In this document: one piece after another, positions 13,390 through 26,253 of the stretch | Layout of the letters: each line of letters begins with the position of its first letter | How positions within the stretch are numbered: the first letter of the stretch is position 1 | NCBI GenBank assembly: GCA_013396755.1 | Contig: VWZF01003643.1 | Location: 57,275-121,274 of the forward strand | Length of the DNA stretch: 64,000 nt | Reading direction: 5' to 3' | Source: Sclerurus mexicanus | Lineage: Eukaryota > Chordata > Aves > Passeriformes > Furnariidae | Translations under genes and position numbers: made by a program | Notes under the pieces: model-generated | What the model saw: the letters and a program-made list of their open reading frames with translations, nothing else | Told to the model about the DNA's origin: nothing | Database searches by the model: none

Positions 13390-13967
13390 TACAGTGGGTT
13401 GACCCTGGCTGGATGCCAGTCACCCACTAAGATGCTTGATCACTCCCCTCCTCAGCAGGATGGTGGAATGGAACAAAATAAGATGGGAAACAACTCGTAG
13501 GTCAAGATAAAATAGTTTACTAAAGCAAAAGTGAAAGGGTGCTCACTGAAGGGAAGGAAAAAAATCCCCAAAGATTTTATTCTCTACTTCCCATCAGCAG
13601 TGGGCCACTTTCCAGGAAGCAAGGCTTCAGCACATACAGAAGTTACGTGGAAGGCAAGCACTGTAAATAACCAATGCCCACCTTTCATCCTCCTTTACCC
13701 AGCTTTTATGTCTGAGGTGATGTTAAGTGGTATGCCTTTGGTCAGTTTGGGTCAACTGTCCTGGTTATGTCATCTCCCAAGATTTTTCCCAGGCCTGAAC
13801 TACTGGTGGGAGGTCAAGGTGATGGAGAGACAGCACTGATGCTGCACCAGCATTGCTCAGCAGGAGCAGGAGTTGTTATCAACACCCTTCTAGCTACCAG
13901 TGTAAAGCAAAGCTCTGTGAGGGCTGCTGTGGGGAAGACGTACTTCTTCTCAGCTGGATCCAATACA
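13390..13967 (-). mobile_element. ERV LTR, antisense (avian type, copy 1)
   Basis: Read on the minus strand this is an LTR whose plus-strand image starts TACAGTGGGTTGACC (decayed from TGTGGTGGGTTGACC) and ends CCAATACA. Blocks shared with the copy at 25698-26253 include TTTTATTCTCTACTTCCCAT, CTTTGGTCAGTTT and GGAGAGACAGCACTG, in the same order and at nearly the same spacing. I recognise this pattern as an abundant LTR in bird genomes. The polyadenylation signal is degraded (minus-strand TAGTAAACT where copy 2 has AATAAACT). No target-site duplication or internal retroviral sequence is visible, so it is an old solo LTR. Plus- and minus-strand open frames here are shadows of the LTR. Confidence 0.85.
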
Positions 13968-15944
13968 GTGCCATAGACAATAATGCTTGTTTTAAAGCCC
14001 TCTTGGGCCGATGTCCTTATCATGTGTCCTTTCTCAGATGAGGAAGTGTGCATGAGGAAACATCTTCTCCTTGTGGGGATAAAATCAGTGGCTAATGTGC
14101 ATATCAGGTCTTGGAGGTTTCTGGAACAGAAAGAATAACAAAACGCATTAAAAATTTATAAAGGCAACTGAAATGAAAATGAACTTTCTGTCATCTTTGA
14201 GCAGGAATTGGATTTTCAAGTCTGTGACACTGAAAGCCACATAGTTGCTTTAGAACTATGGGCTGAAAATTCAGGTTATTTCAACTAAGAATATTAGCTA
14301 TTTTGTTTTTCACATTTGAATTAATAACTGAGACCTTTTCATTCTCAGAGAAATGTTCAATATGGAAATGCCTTCTGGGAACACAAATAGCCTGCACAAC
14401 TTATTTGACAATGATAAACAAATGAATATTTGCACAGGTGTAATTAAGTATAGAAGAGACAAACCTCTGTGCAGAACTGATTTACAGCCAAACTCACTTG
14501 CCTTGAAAACCTAGACTGCGTTGCACATTGATGGATTATCAAACTGAGTGTATTACCAGGTCTGCAGAATGGTGTAAATTAGCTGATAATTTTGGAGTTT
14601 TAAGGTGGAATTGGTTTAAACTTTATTCGTGTCAATATTGGGGCAGGACACTGTGGGGAATAGTGCCTTACTGAAAGAATTGGAAGTCTGTCTTCCCAAA
14701 CACAAACATAGAGCACTGCAAGTCATAGAAATTTTTCAAGTAGAAGGTATTTTCTACCTTCATGGTAATGTGTCTTTTCCAAATAGCATACCAATATATA
14801 AAGAATATTCTTTACTTTGAAGAATTTGTACTTGCAATGCAGAAGAAAAGAGAAAACACTATTTGGTACACAGGTGAGGTGTTAGGAAATGTCATGTAGG
14901 ATGTGAGACTCATCATGAATTTCTAAGTATACCTAATTCTGATATAGCTAATGTCAAAACCTCAGTCTCTAAAATCACAGCTGTAGTTCCAACAAGATGT
15001 CCTGCAACTCAAGAAGCTTACTAAATTTCATCACGGAAATAGACTACTCCAGTTCTTTACTCCTCCCTTATGTCAGCCAAATCTGAATTCAACAGATTTC
15101 AGGAGACAGAGAAAGATATTAAAGAATTTAATTGTTATTTGAGAAATTTTCTGTCTTCATTATTAGTATGTACTCAAAAAGTGTAACAACCAGCAGATGT
15201 CTCTGCAGCCACTGATCAGCGATGCACACATGAGGAAAATCAGGGAGGAAAAGTTTAATGAGTGGGCATTTCACTTGAAGATTTACTTCTGGAAATATCC
15301 AACCTACACAGAAAATTCCAGAAGAGCAGAGACTGCCAGCATTACCACAGCACTGCCTAGAAAGGAATCAACCTCTTACTTGATCTTACAAATAGCAACA
15401 TGAATGCCTAAGAACTCTGTTTTCAGAGTGGTTAATCAAAAGTAGTAAGTTTCTAAATTTGATGTCTTTGCCTGTATTTTTCAGGGCATTTTTACTCCCA
15501 AAAGGGGCGAGCTTGTCTGTGCTGTCCCTGGATTTGACAGGTATGTGTGCTCCTTGTCCTCCTACATGTCACAAACATCCCCTGTTCTGCTCCAACACAA
15601 AGCATGCAGCTTTAGGCTTTCCTTTGCTAATGTATACACAGCAATATGTGGAAAAAAACCAATATTCACCCTACCAAAACAAGACACTTTGCTGTACATC
15701 AGATTCTCTCCATGGGGAGAGGATGCACTGGAAAATGAGACATGATAGTTATGAGTCACACTATTTAATGCACTGGTAAGTGGTAAGCACTTAAATGTTA
15801 TGACTGTAAAAGCAATAGGAGAAGCTATCTGATAACGAAGCACATGTTTTCTACCAGTGTCAATGATTTGTAAACTCAGTGAGTTGCTGACTTGTAGCCT
15901 AAGGTCTCCTGGTAGTGTCATTTTTATGGAACCCTGATGATACT

Positions 15945-15967
15945 AAATCTACCTGGCAGGTAGATTT
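15945..15967. repeat. 23-base near-perfect palindrome
   Basis: Two perfectly complementary 11-base arms (AAATCTACCTG and CAGGTAGATTT) flank a single G. The centre TACCTG-G-CAGGTA presents two inverted CAGGTA elements, the preferred site of ZEB-type and Snail-type zinc-finger repressors. The symmetry ends exactly at these arms; no larger hairpin surrounds it. Confidence 0.6.
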
Positions 15968-18080
15968 GTGTAGTGTTGGGTCTTGTACAGAGGCAGACAC
16001 TCTTGTCACAAGGTTGTGGCTGGGATAGTGGCTTTTGGCTTGGGACAACTGAGGAAAATACTTTGGGTAGCACAACAGGAAGACAGAAACACTTTGAAGC
16101 CTTTTTTGCTCTTCCTGTACTCTGGGTGGCCCACAAACAAGTGTAATTTCCAAGTGACTTTAATGGAACCTGCTTGCACATTACTATAAAATGAGCGCCT
16201 CTTACCTCCTCTCACAGATGACATGAAACAAATGTTGAAGGTGTAGAGAGACTCTTGGGTGTGGATGCAGTTGTGGCATCTCTCTCATGCTGCATCAATG
16301 CTGTGAGTGGTAGGGAGCACAGGTTGGGGTTTCATGCTGAGAAAAAAAGACCTTGCTCTGCCTGCTGTATCCCTTCACCTGTTAGACTATGTGCAAGGTA
16401 CAGCCCTTGCTTTAGCAGCAGTCTCTAATAGTAACACCTACATGCATACATGTGCCACTTTATGGGGGGAAAATATTAATGTGTAAATCACTTCTCTTAA
16501 TTCAGTTTTCAGAGTACAGTATATGTGTAGGGCCACAGTTTATCTTCTCCCAATCTTCTGAATATAAAAATTCAAGAACCCCATTTCATTCAGATAACAC
16601 TAGTAAAATCCTACTGGCCTTCTGGTTCTTGGCTGAAGACACATAACAAATGTGATTCTTCTCCTTTCCCTTCCAAGTAAGGTGGTGACTCATTCAATTT
16701 GCAGGGGAAAAAAGCCAGATGGAGGTAGACACCTTTATTATGAGACATGTATTTGTATGAAAGGCTTTTATTTTTCCTTTTCTTTAATTTCCATTGATGG
16801 TATTTCTTTCCCTGGTTTTGTTTAAAGAAGTAGAGTAGCAAGATTTGTATATATGTTTTACCACTATTTTATGAAAAGCCTGCAGTTCATACCTGTGATA
16901 CATGATGATGTTGCCACAGGAAAAGTAGCTAGTGTTGTTACAGACCTTCATCTTAATTATGGAAATTTTTAATTTAAATATAGGACTGAGCATTCAAAGT
17001 ACAGTTCTAGGCCATCTGTTAGTTTTCCATCTGGGCTCATTTGCAAAATACTCTCTGTTTCCCTCCTAAACACTATTTATAATCTTCCTTGGGAAAAAAT
17101 ATGACTAATCTATGGCACACAAAGGATAGCTGTTTGCATTCAGCTTTTAATAGAAGTGGCTATATGATTCAAAGTAGTAACAAAATATATTTATTTTGTT
17201 TTGCATGCAGGTGTAAAATCTCACATGACAAAAAGATTTTCCTATCACACTGCTTTTATCTAGCAAAAAGTGAAAATCTTCAAGATGTCTGATTTCATGG
17301 TAAATTTACAAATGAGGATGAACAGTTAACATTTTGAAGTCACTGACCTGGATTTTTGCAGTGGTTCTGAAGTGGCTTGTATTTCTGTCTTGTTCAGTCT
17401 GAAATGTACCCAGAGGCCTGATTTCTGAAGATGAGCACTCAGTTCATTATAAAGTAGCTAGAGCTGAATATCCTAAAATCAGTGTAATCATTAGTCATTT
17501 GCTTCAAATCCACATTTCTCAGACCTGTAGAAGTGTGGATAATGGGTCTGGCTGTACCTCAAAGCAGCAGTTGCAGGGAGTCCACTGGAAGCCCCGTGGA
17601 AGATTCATGCATGGGACTGATTTCTTGCTACCCTCCAAGACCACCTGTGGGTCACTACCAGCGTAATCCAGGGCACAGACAATGGGCTGCTGTGAGTTGT
17701 GTCCTACTTTCTCTCTTTACTCATCATCAGACAGCAGTGGAGGCTATGCCCTAATCACTCTTTTACACTTTTAAGTCAGGTGTCATGAAATACCTTCTCA
17801 GGTCCTCCATGATAGCCCTAGCGCATCACCTTTGGCCAAACTCTGTTTGGCAATTCCAAGAGTGTAAAGAAAGAAGGGGTTTATTTCAAGGGTTTCATCA
17901 TTTGAAGGGCTGATATTCAATAGCACCTTAGACTGCTTTTCCTCTTCTCTTAATTTTTTGTGAAAGTATCTTCTAATGCTCCCATTTGTTATAACTCTCC
18001 ATAATAAGGAAAAGGTTCATTCTGCTGACTGACTTGCATGAATAGTTCTGAAGTAGGTCTTTGCAGCATCATGTGGAGCC

Positions 18081-18097
18081 TTTTTTTTTTTTTTTTT
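18081..18097. repeat. Poly-T tract
   Basis: Seventeen T in a row followed by GGG. No retrotransposon body is recognised beside it. Confidence 0.85.
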
Positions 18098-18766
18098 GGG
18101 AGAGATGAGCAAAGCTAGAACAATTGTGTTTTAGAAAATGCATTTTAAAAAGGGTTCCCCACCACTGCTTCTTTAGGCTGTCTCATCATATCTCATTGTT
18201 CATGCCTTTCTGTCTTCCTGCCATCCCTGTGGCAGGATGTTTTAAGTTTTCTGCAACAAAGGCTGTCTTTTTTCTTTTTTTTCTTTCAATTTTCAGTAGT
18301 ATGTTTAAATGCATAACTTGTTGCAAGATGAAGCTTCCAGGCATCATTACAATACAGCCCTCCACTTTGCCCCAAATCTGAAAAAAATGTGAACCCTGAA
18401 TACTGATTGTGAAACGCACCACAATTGAGAAGTTGCAGCAGCCCATATTCAGAATCCTTACTCTAGTACTCGCAAGACCTGAAAACTCTATATAGCAAAC
18501 CATATTTTATTTTATGGTAACAAGAAGAAAGAGACACCCCAAAATATGAACAATCTTTTTAATGTCTTCCTGTCAAAGATGACAAAGCTGCCTGATCTCA
18601 GAGTATTGTATACATTTAAAATGAAATAGAAAATCTGATGAAATAGAAAGTAGATGCAGGAAGTACAAAAGACAGATAACACACGGAGTTTAAATTACTA
18701 TAATGCAAACATTACTATCTATTTACTTTCAACTTAATGAATTTCTCCCCCCACCTTGCCCCATGC

Positions 18767-18788
18767 CAATTCTTTCAATTCTTTCAAT
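18767..18788. repeat. Short tandem repeat, 9-base unit
   Basis: The unit CAATTCTTT occurs twice in tandem, followed by a partial third copy (CAAT). Confidence 0.8.
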
Positions 18789-19530
18789 AATGTATGACAA
18801 CCATAGAGTGCATTTTGAAAGCATTCTTCCCTTACAAATGTTTGCATACTTGTGGCTAGATGTGTCTCAGGAGATGAAGAACACTGTGTGACACTTGGTA
18901 GGCACATGTGACTCCACAGGTGAGGCTCAGCAATGTGACACCGAAATGGACCTTGGGCAAACTTTGGGCTATGTGATGCTCCCCTTCAAAGGGCTTCAGA
19001 GCCCTCTTTCCACAGTAAGTCTTTCGTTCATGTTGGCTAGCATGTGCTGGTGATTGCCCTGCCCTGTGCTTGTGTGACAGCTGCAATTAGACACACTGCT
19101 TTGTACCAGGACCATCTGAAGGTGTTGCATTGCTGTACCTTGTCAGAACCAGCCATGCAGGCTGCCTCCTGGAGAGACCTATGTTGCTCCAGGGGACTCA
19201 GCCAGTACTGGGAGCTGCACATGTAGCTAGTATTTTCCCTGAAGTTTCTTAGTTTTCAGGGAGCAAATAGAAAAACATGAAATAGGACTCTTTAGCAGCT
19301 CACTGATAGTGAAGCTTACTCTTGACCTTTTGAAAGTCCATCTTCCTGGGCCAGCATCAGCACTTACCCTTCCCTGCTAAGCCAGTGGAGTTATCAGAGG
19401 TCCAGTCATTCCTTTCTGCTGCAGCTGGGATGCAGACAGGTGAAAGGCACCTAATTACACTAACAGTAACCTCAGGAGGTATGTGTGATGCTTGCAAAAA
19501 AAATTCAGAACACAGTGGGGGGAAGAGAAA

Positions 19531-19550
19531 GCAAGGCAAGGCAAGGCAAA
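19531..19550. repeat. Short tandem repeat, 5-base unit
   Basis: Three copies of GCAAG followed by GCAAA, four units in all. Confidence 0.8.
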
Positions 19551-20036
19551 GTAAATAAAAGATCCTAGCTATGGAAGAAATCTCTGTTTTCTACTTGTTG
19601 CCCAGGAGGAAAATCTTCCCCACAAGGAAGTCTTGTGTCTAATTTAAAACTCTAACTGTGAGCACACTCAGCCTCTAGGGTAGTATGAGGTCAAAGGCAT
19701 GAATGGTGTAACTTTGTGATTTAATATGCATTTGTTGACACCAAGTGCATTAGCAGCCCATTATTAACTTTATGCAGCCTGAAATGCCAGTCTCTCACTT
19801 TCTGGGATGTGTGCATATTCAGCAATCCCTGTCTGGAGAACTAAAAGACTAGGGTGGTTTTTTCCAAGGGTTTTTGAAATATTGCTAAATAGAAGTACTC
19901 CGTAACTGGGAAGAGACACTTCTGGAAGAACATTATGCAGGTGGAGATCTCGCATTATAGTGCTGCTCCATTTGGAATTTAATCTTGAAATAATTTGAAT
20001 AGTGGTTTAAATAATGACTCTCTGAACCTATTACAG

Positions 20037-20071
20037 GTGATCTAAGTGATCCAAGTGATCTAGTGATCCAA
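20037..20071. repeat. Small tandem repeat, 9-base unit
   Basis: Four units of the form GTGATCYAA lie head to tail; the third is one base short. Y is C or T. Confidence 0.85.
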
Positions 20072-21546
20072 GCTTAGTGGTAAAGAACACATGCACTTCA
20101 TGCGATTTTCCTTTGAAATTAAAGGCAGCAGATGTTTGACAGGGACTTTTTTAAAAACACCACAGTGGTATTTGTCTCTGAAATTTTTCACAGATACGTT
20201 GACCCTCAATGTTCAATCTTGTACATACAGGTAAGAACCTGCAGGCTTGCATATACAGGTTGTAAGTCCTCTTGGCAAAATCAAGACCAAGTCTATTCTT
20301 GCTTTCTTGCATTCTCCTCTAGAATTTTTCACATTCATCTTAGCCATTCCATAGTATTGCAATATACAAAAGTAACGGCAGGTTTGAACTCACATGTAGA
20401 CCTGGCAGAGATTTCAGTTACAGATCTGGTGTTTAGGGGGTTATGTTGCTGGGGAGCAAAGAAGAACAAGTTTTATCCTTCAGAGTACAAGGAAGAATTG
20501 TGAGGATTGTTTAAATCCATTGTTTATATCCTTAATAATTAAGAAGTATCCCATGATTATCATTACTACTGAACAGTGCTACTTCATCATCATGAGGTAT
20601 ATCAAAGAAAACACCATATGGCACACTCTAGAATTACTTTGTGTTTTTTCTTCTTAGGAATCACAAAAGCTATCAACAGTTACTTGATTTTTCTTGGAGA
20701 AAGGCACACTAAAATTAAGTGGCAACATCCTCTTCACTCCAATACTTTTAGGCAAGATCCCTGCCATTTTGATCAGTGGCATGCGTGTAACAGGATGTGG
20801 GACCAAGTGAGACATTTCATCTCTCAGAGAGCCTTATCAAAGATATCTAACTTCAGATTGTGCCTGCATAGACATATCATAGAACTGTATGCCCCTGGGT
20901 GTGATTATTCTGAAGACTTTGGTTAGCATTTTCTCTCCAGAAGAATTTAGTTAGAAATCGACACCTGTTTTGATGAGATATTTAATTTAGAAAGTCGCCC
21001 TCATGTGTTGCCTATCATGAACAGTCAAAATGCTGCAGCTGTTGGAAAGCCTCATGTGCAAGACAGGATAGTGAACCCAGGCAAATCACCACAATGAAAT
21101 GCTGCTCCTGGATCTCAACATAACAGTGAGTGAATATTAGGTCATGTTGTCATCAAGGAAACAAAGCTTGCTACTGTCATGTCACCTCAGAGGGTATAAT
21201 ACAGGTATGTTTTACAACCCCAAGCTTTTGTGGGGCAAGGCAAAAAATAGCCATAATTTCTACTAGCAAAAGAAAAAAATCATATTAATAACATGGTTCA
21301 GAGAACCCAATCATTCATGGGTGTCCTGGGGAGTTACACCTACAAAGCTCACTTCAATACTATGAATTTGTGGTTTAACACCCATGAAGTTGATGCAATG
21401 GTCAGTCAGTCCTCGTGTTTAATAGCATATATAAACACAAATTTATACTTCCAAAACATCAGTACAGTTTCAAGTGATGTTGTGGCCTTGAAAATTCATT
21501 TTGCAGGAGACAGAGAACCAGCACCATAAAGTCTGTGTTTATTTTT

Positions 21547-21569
21547 AAAAAAAGAAAAAAAAAAAAAAA
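21547..21569. repeat. Poly-A tract
   Basis: Seven A, a G and fifteen A. AATAAA and a retrocopy body are absent upstream, so I do not read it as a retroposed tail. Confidence 0.8.
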
Positions 21570-24500
21570 GGAATTTTTTGTTTGTATGTTCTGGAAAGGA
21601 AGGAGTGCATTTTGTATAGGTCATTCCCAAGAGAGGACAAATATGCCCTGCCCTCCCTTCTTATAAATATGATCATATACATGTTATACCTTGAACAGTT
21701 CTCACAGAAATTGCACAAGTGTACCTCTTCAGAAATGGCCACACAGCACTCCTGCTTAGCTTCCCAAAAGCCGTGCTTTTCCAAGAACCATTTGTTTAGA
21801 TATATCAAGTCAGGAAAGTCAGATTTTGCACTTGCTTATTCAGTCAGGTTGCTGCTCAGTACAGACAGCTCTGAGTTCCTTAGCCTCTGCTGGGTTTTGT
21901 TTTCAGTAGTGGTTGGAGCATCCTGCAGAAGCTACTTGGAGTTATGCCAGCATGACAGAGAAAGACCACACCTATCCTAATGAACTTGGCCACTTTGGGG
22001 AAGGAATAAGGATAGGTTTCAAGTAGTTGAGTGCATGGATAGTGAGAATGTCTCAGATAACTCTTTTAATTGCCACCTTGCTCCTCAATTATAAGCACAG
22101 TAATTTTTTTGCTATACATTCCTTCTCCTTGTTATTGGACAGAACTCCAATGGGACTTGTAGAGGTGAGATGAGTCTGTTGAGTGACTGCATTTTTGAGA
22201 ACACAAAATCGTGGGTACAGAAATAAATGGTGGTGGGAAGTCACTATCCCGGTGTGGAACCTCATTAAAGCAAAGAGTAACATTAAATTACCACTTAGGC
22301 TGCCATTCCTGAACCCACCTGTCATTCCTAGCCCTCACATTCGCATAGATGAGACAGAAAGAGGAAAAAGTGCAGCTATTACCATGAGATAATATATTCT
22401 TTCAAACAGTTGGTAATGCTGTTTTCAGCTTTACAAATTTCTTTACCAAGAGTTTTCTTTGTCTTGAAGAGATCATTACTCTCAGTCTGACATCAGAGGC
22501 CAGAGGGACAGTTGCACCAAGAGGCAGCATGACCTATGTTGGCTGTAAACCAGTAGCAGAGAAGACATGCTCCAGAGCTATTGCTGAGCCATGGTGTCAG
22601 CTTAAAGAGCTCAGTGTCAGGTCCTTGCTCACTTAGTGAGGCAACTAGCTGCAAACTCTTGAGAGAAGAAAGGGGGAAGGGATTTATCTCAGAGATTTGC
22701 AGCTTAGTCATTGGGGTTTTTTAGATGGAGTTTGCTCCCACCTGCCCTCTGGTACAAAACTACATGAGTGAGAATCAGAGGCAAGATGCCTCCTGACTTT
22801 TGGGGGCACAAAACAGGGCAGTACATGACTACAGGAATACAGAAGGAGGGGGTAGAACCTTACTGGGCCTTATGCTCCTCTGCTTGAGGGGCAGGTTTGA
22901 AATGCCCTTCAACCCTCCCCTGATGCTGTAGCACTTGCCCCTCCACTCTGGACAAGACACTGGGGAGAAAACACTGAACAACAGCACGTTTCTCCACCCC
23001 TTCACCTCTGTGGCAGTTTTACTTTGAGCTGTACGGGTCTGTCCTTTCTTTTCCCATCACTCCTTTTTGCAAGAATATTTTTTTCCTCTTTAATCTCTCA
23101 CAGTTTCCTTTGGCTATAGTTCTGAAAATTACTTGTCTCCCAGTCAGAACCTGAGCCTATATTTAAGAGCTGCTTTGCATTAACAGTCTTGTATTAAAAT
23201 ATTCTCAGTTGTAACATTCTGATTTATCTATAGATCTGTATTTTTTGAAACAATTGCTTTTTACAGCATTCTAATTTATATAGCCATTTGTTTTGACAGC
23301 CAAAGCATTTTTTAATTACTGTGTATCATGCTTTTGGGGATAAAACTGTCAGATAAATCTGAGTATCTGCATAAACATGCGGGGAACTGCATGTGTTATC
23401 ACTCAACAATTGCTGGTGGGCACTTAGCAAACTCTTGTCTGGGATCTGTATTCAGCTGCTGCAGAACAGCACTGATAGGATGTCAATCCATGTGCAGTTA
23501 TGTCCTTGATTGTGAACAACACAGCAGACTATTTAGACCATACAATCCCTCAGCAAAGTAATATGCACAGCCAACTTTACTTCGGTCAGTCACACATAAA
23601 ATAGTCATTTGGCAGGGCGCCTCAGACAATAGATTTGTTTTAGCTTGTAAGAGAAAAAGTGATATAATTTACTGTCTTGGGTGGCCAGCAGACAGGTGAC
23701 TCATTGTCAATCCCTAGGAGCAGAAACTGTGTTTGTATTTGGCCTTTTAAACAAAGATAAACCTATTTCTGCACACAAAGACTGGAGTGCCCCTGCTTCC
23801 GCCTGGGAGAAGAAGAACACTGTAGTGCCAGTGGCTCTGTGCTGCTGACCCCACACTGCAACAAGGCACCATGAGTGGTCACTTATGCCTGTGGAAAACA
23901 GCCTGTTCTTCCTGGCTAAGGGGCTGGACCAAGTCAGGCAAAAGAACCCATACACTGAGGCTCAGTATAGCCTAGACTCTGAGCTCTGGGAGGAGGCAGG
24001 ATCCCCAAGCTAGCAGTGGCACTGGTGGCAGGCAGGCTGCAGCTGAATGATGTCCTGTGAGAATAATCATGGTGATTCACTGACACACAGCATCAGTAAC
24101 ATGTCCTGCCAGTATCCCTCTGGTGCTCCTGCAGTCCAGCTCAACAACGGTCTTTCAAGTCTGCAGAAGCAGTGGCTCCTGTGAGGATAATCAGGACAAC
24201 TTGTCCCTACCAATATCCTGATATGCTTGTTCAGCTGGACTGTGCAGACATGTGAAAAGTTGCATCCACATTGGGCCCAGAAGAAGAATTACATGCTTCC
24301 TTGCTGTTTTCTGTCTGGGAAGCTGCCCCTCTATCAGCTGGTCAAGCAGAACTGGGTAATGGATCTCCACCACAAGAGACAGGATGTTCCAGACCTCTCT
24401 GGATCTATGGACCTAGGGTTGGTTATAATCTATAAAAAGCTTTCTCCCCTTTTTTTTCCAGTACCACACAATAACTTTCTGTTCGTATCAGTTAAGCAGT

Positions 24501-25187
24501 GCTTGGTGGACCTGCAAGGAGTTCACTGCTTCAGAAACATGGGGAAGAAGGCCTTGTGTATTTCATAAACTACCTACTGACCTTGTCTGTCTTTGCTGTG
24601 CCTATTTCTATTGTCTCCTCTCCTGTTTGTAGTTGTAGCTCCACAGAATTGGGACTGCACATGTCTGTGTAAACAGCAACTGGCACAGTGGAGGAAGCCA
24701 GCTTTGTGCTCCTGCACTACGGATGAAACATGCTTTCAACCTATGAAGCACAGATAGGAAAAAATATAAGGAGCAAAAAGACAGCAGGTACATCGATGTT
24801 GACGGCCACTATCACTCAACACAGCCAAAGATCTGCTGCAATGCTTCTGTGACTCTTCTTTCAATTAATCTTGCTGCAAATTAGACACAAAGTTGATCTT
24901 TTGGTATAATTCTCTTCCATTTATTTCTTACTTGACTCATGTCATTCTTGTGACTGCTTTGTTATTTTTGCTATTGAAGATGTATTGTCTCACTTTTTAA
25001 TGAACAACCTTTCTGAAGTAGACAATTATAGTGATCTTTTGATACATCTCTCTTTGCTTTTTCATTTTGTGCCTCAGGTGCTCAGATTGAATGAACTTCA
25101 CTGCCATCTGGAGATGTAGTATTTTCATTTCTGTTTGTCATTTTACCTTAGATTCTCATTACAGAGCCTTGTTCCTGGAGTTTAAAG

Positions 25188-25260
25188 AATAAAACCATTT
25201 TAGTGTTTTACTTAGTGTAGTGCTGTACTTCTCTTTATAGCGATTCGGTGCTGAAATAAA
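25188..25260 (+). terminator. Candidate 3'-end processing region, tandem AATAAA
   Basis: AATAAA at 25188-25193 is followed 8-33 bases later by a T/G-rich stretch (25201-25226, several GTG and GTTTT groups), the usual layout of a vertebrate cleavage and polyadenylation site. A second AATAAA lies at 25255-25260. The preceding 24.8-25.2 kb is AT-rich, like a 3' UTR, and follows a GC-richer block at 23.8-24.8 kb. No exon could be assigned, so a transcript ending here is only a hypothesis. Confidence 0.2.
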
Positions 25261-25697
25261 AGTCACCACTGACATCTCATGAGAGTGTTTAAGACGTATC
25301 CAAGCAAGTTAATCTACCTAAAGGCAGGCCCCTACATGCTGGAAGTGTGCTACTTTCAGTGTCAGGGGAGGATGATGCCAGTGCACCGCAGTCCTGCTCA
25401 TGGTTGGTCCCAGACACAGGGGAACAAACAGATGAGCCTTGCCCTACATCTGAAATCTATCAGTCTATGAAACTGGTGGAGTGTTAGCAAGTGTCACAGG
25501 TAGAATTTTGGGGTTTGTCTTCTTTTCTGCTGCCATAGTAAGATTTTGTAGCAGGCATAGCCGTGCCCTGCATTTGAAAGAGGCCACCAAATAGGACATT
25601 ACACTATGGGCATTAAAGTCTCCATAGAAGAGATATGTGATCGTGTATAAGAGCCAGGAAATGTCATGTGAGACACTTACAAAACATGTTACTCAAC

Positions 25698-26253
25698 TGT
25701 GGTGAATTGACTTTGGCTGAATGGCAGGTGCCCACCAAGCTGCTCTATCACTTCGCTTCCTGAGGTGGACAAGGAAGAGAAAATAAGATGGAAAACAACT
25801 CATAGGCTGAGATAAGACAGTTTATTAAAGCAAAATCAAAAGGTAATACTTGCACAACAAAGAGAAAAAGAATATTATTCTCTACTTCCCATCAGCAAGC
25901 AGCATCTGGCCACTTCCTGGGAAGCAGGGCTTCAGTATGCCCTGGAAGACCAACATTTCTCCTTGTCTGCCCCACTTCCTCCTCCTTTTCTTCACTTTTG
26001 TATTTGAGCTGATATCATATGTTATGGAATATCCCTTTGGTCAGTTTTGGTTAATTTATCCTAGTTGTGGGATCTTGCCCACTCCCAGACTACTGACAGA
26101 ATTTGGAATTTTGGAGAGACAGCACTGGTGTTGTATCAGCACTGCTCAGCAGCAGCCAAAACAGTGGTGTATTATTGACACCTTTGTTGCTACCAATGCA
26201 AAGCACAGCTCTACGAGGGTCTTAGGGGGAAAATCTCAGCTAGACCCAATTAC
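25698..26253 (-). mobile_element. ERV LTR, antisense (avian type, copy 2)
   Basis: The plus strand begins TGTGGTGAATTGAC and ends near AGACCCAATTAC, the reverse complement of an LTR with TG...CA ends. It shares the order of blocks with 13390-13967 (CACCAAGCTGCTCTATCACT, TTCTCTACTTCCCATCAGCA, GAATATCCCTTTGGTCAGTT, AGAGACAGCACTGGTG). The minus strand keeps an intact AATAAA (plus 25821-25826). No target-site duplication or internal retroviral region is visible, so this is a solo LTR. A plus-strand open frame of about 172 codons (25850-26368) is the antisense of the LTR plus flank and is not a gene. Many differences from copy 1 suggest old, separate insertions. Confidence 0.88.

Larger units (their letters stand above)
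13968..25697. other. Unique non-coding sequence between two LTR copies
   Basis: Nearly 12 kb with no recognised exon or transposon. It holds homopolymer tracts (18081-18097, 21547-21569), small tandem repeats (18767-18788, 19531-19550, 20037-20071), a near-perfect 23-base palindrome (15945-15967), a weak CTCF-like core on the minus strand (22742-22755, 12 of 14) and tandem poly(A) signals near 25.2 kb. Open frames reach about 130 codons (20132-20503, 20576-20926, 21582-21980, 24227-24568) but show no domains. No gag, pol or env remnant was found, which argues against the flanking LTRs bounding one provirus. Confidence 0.5.

Noticed and set aside
13390..26253. A single 12.9 kb provirus bounded by the two antisense LTRs
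   Set aside because: No gag, pol, env, primer-binding site or matching target-site duplication is seen.
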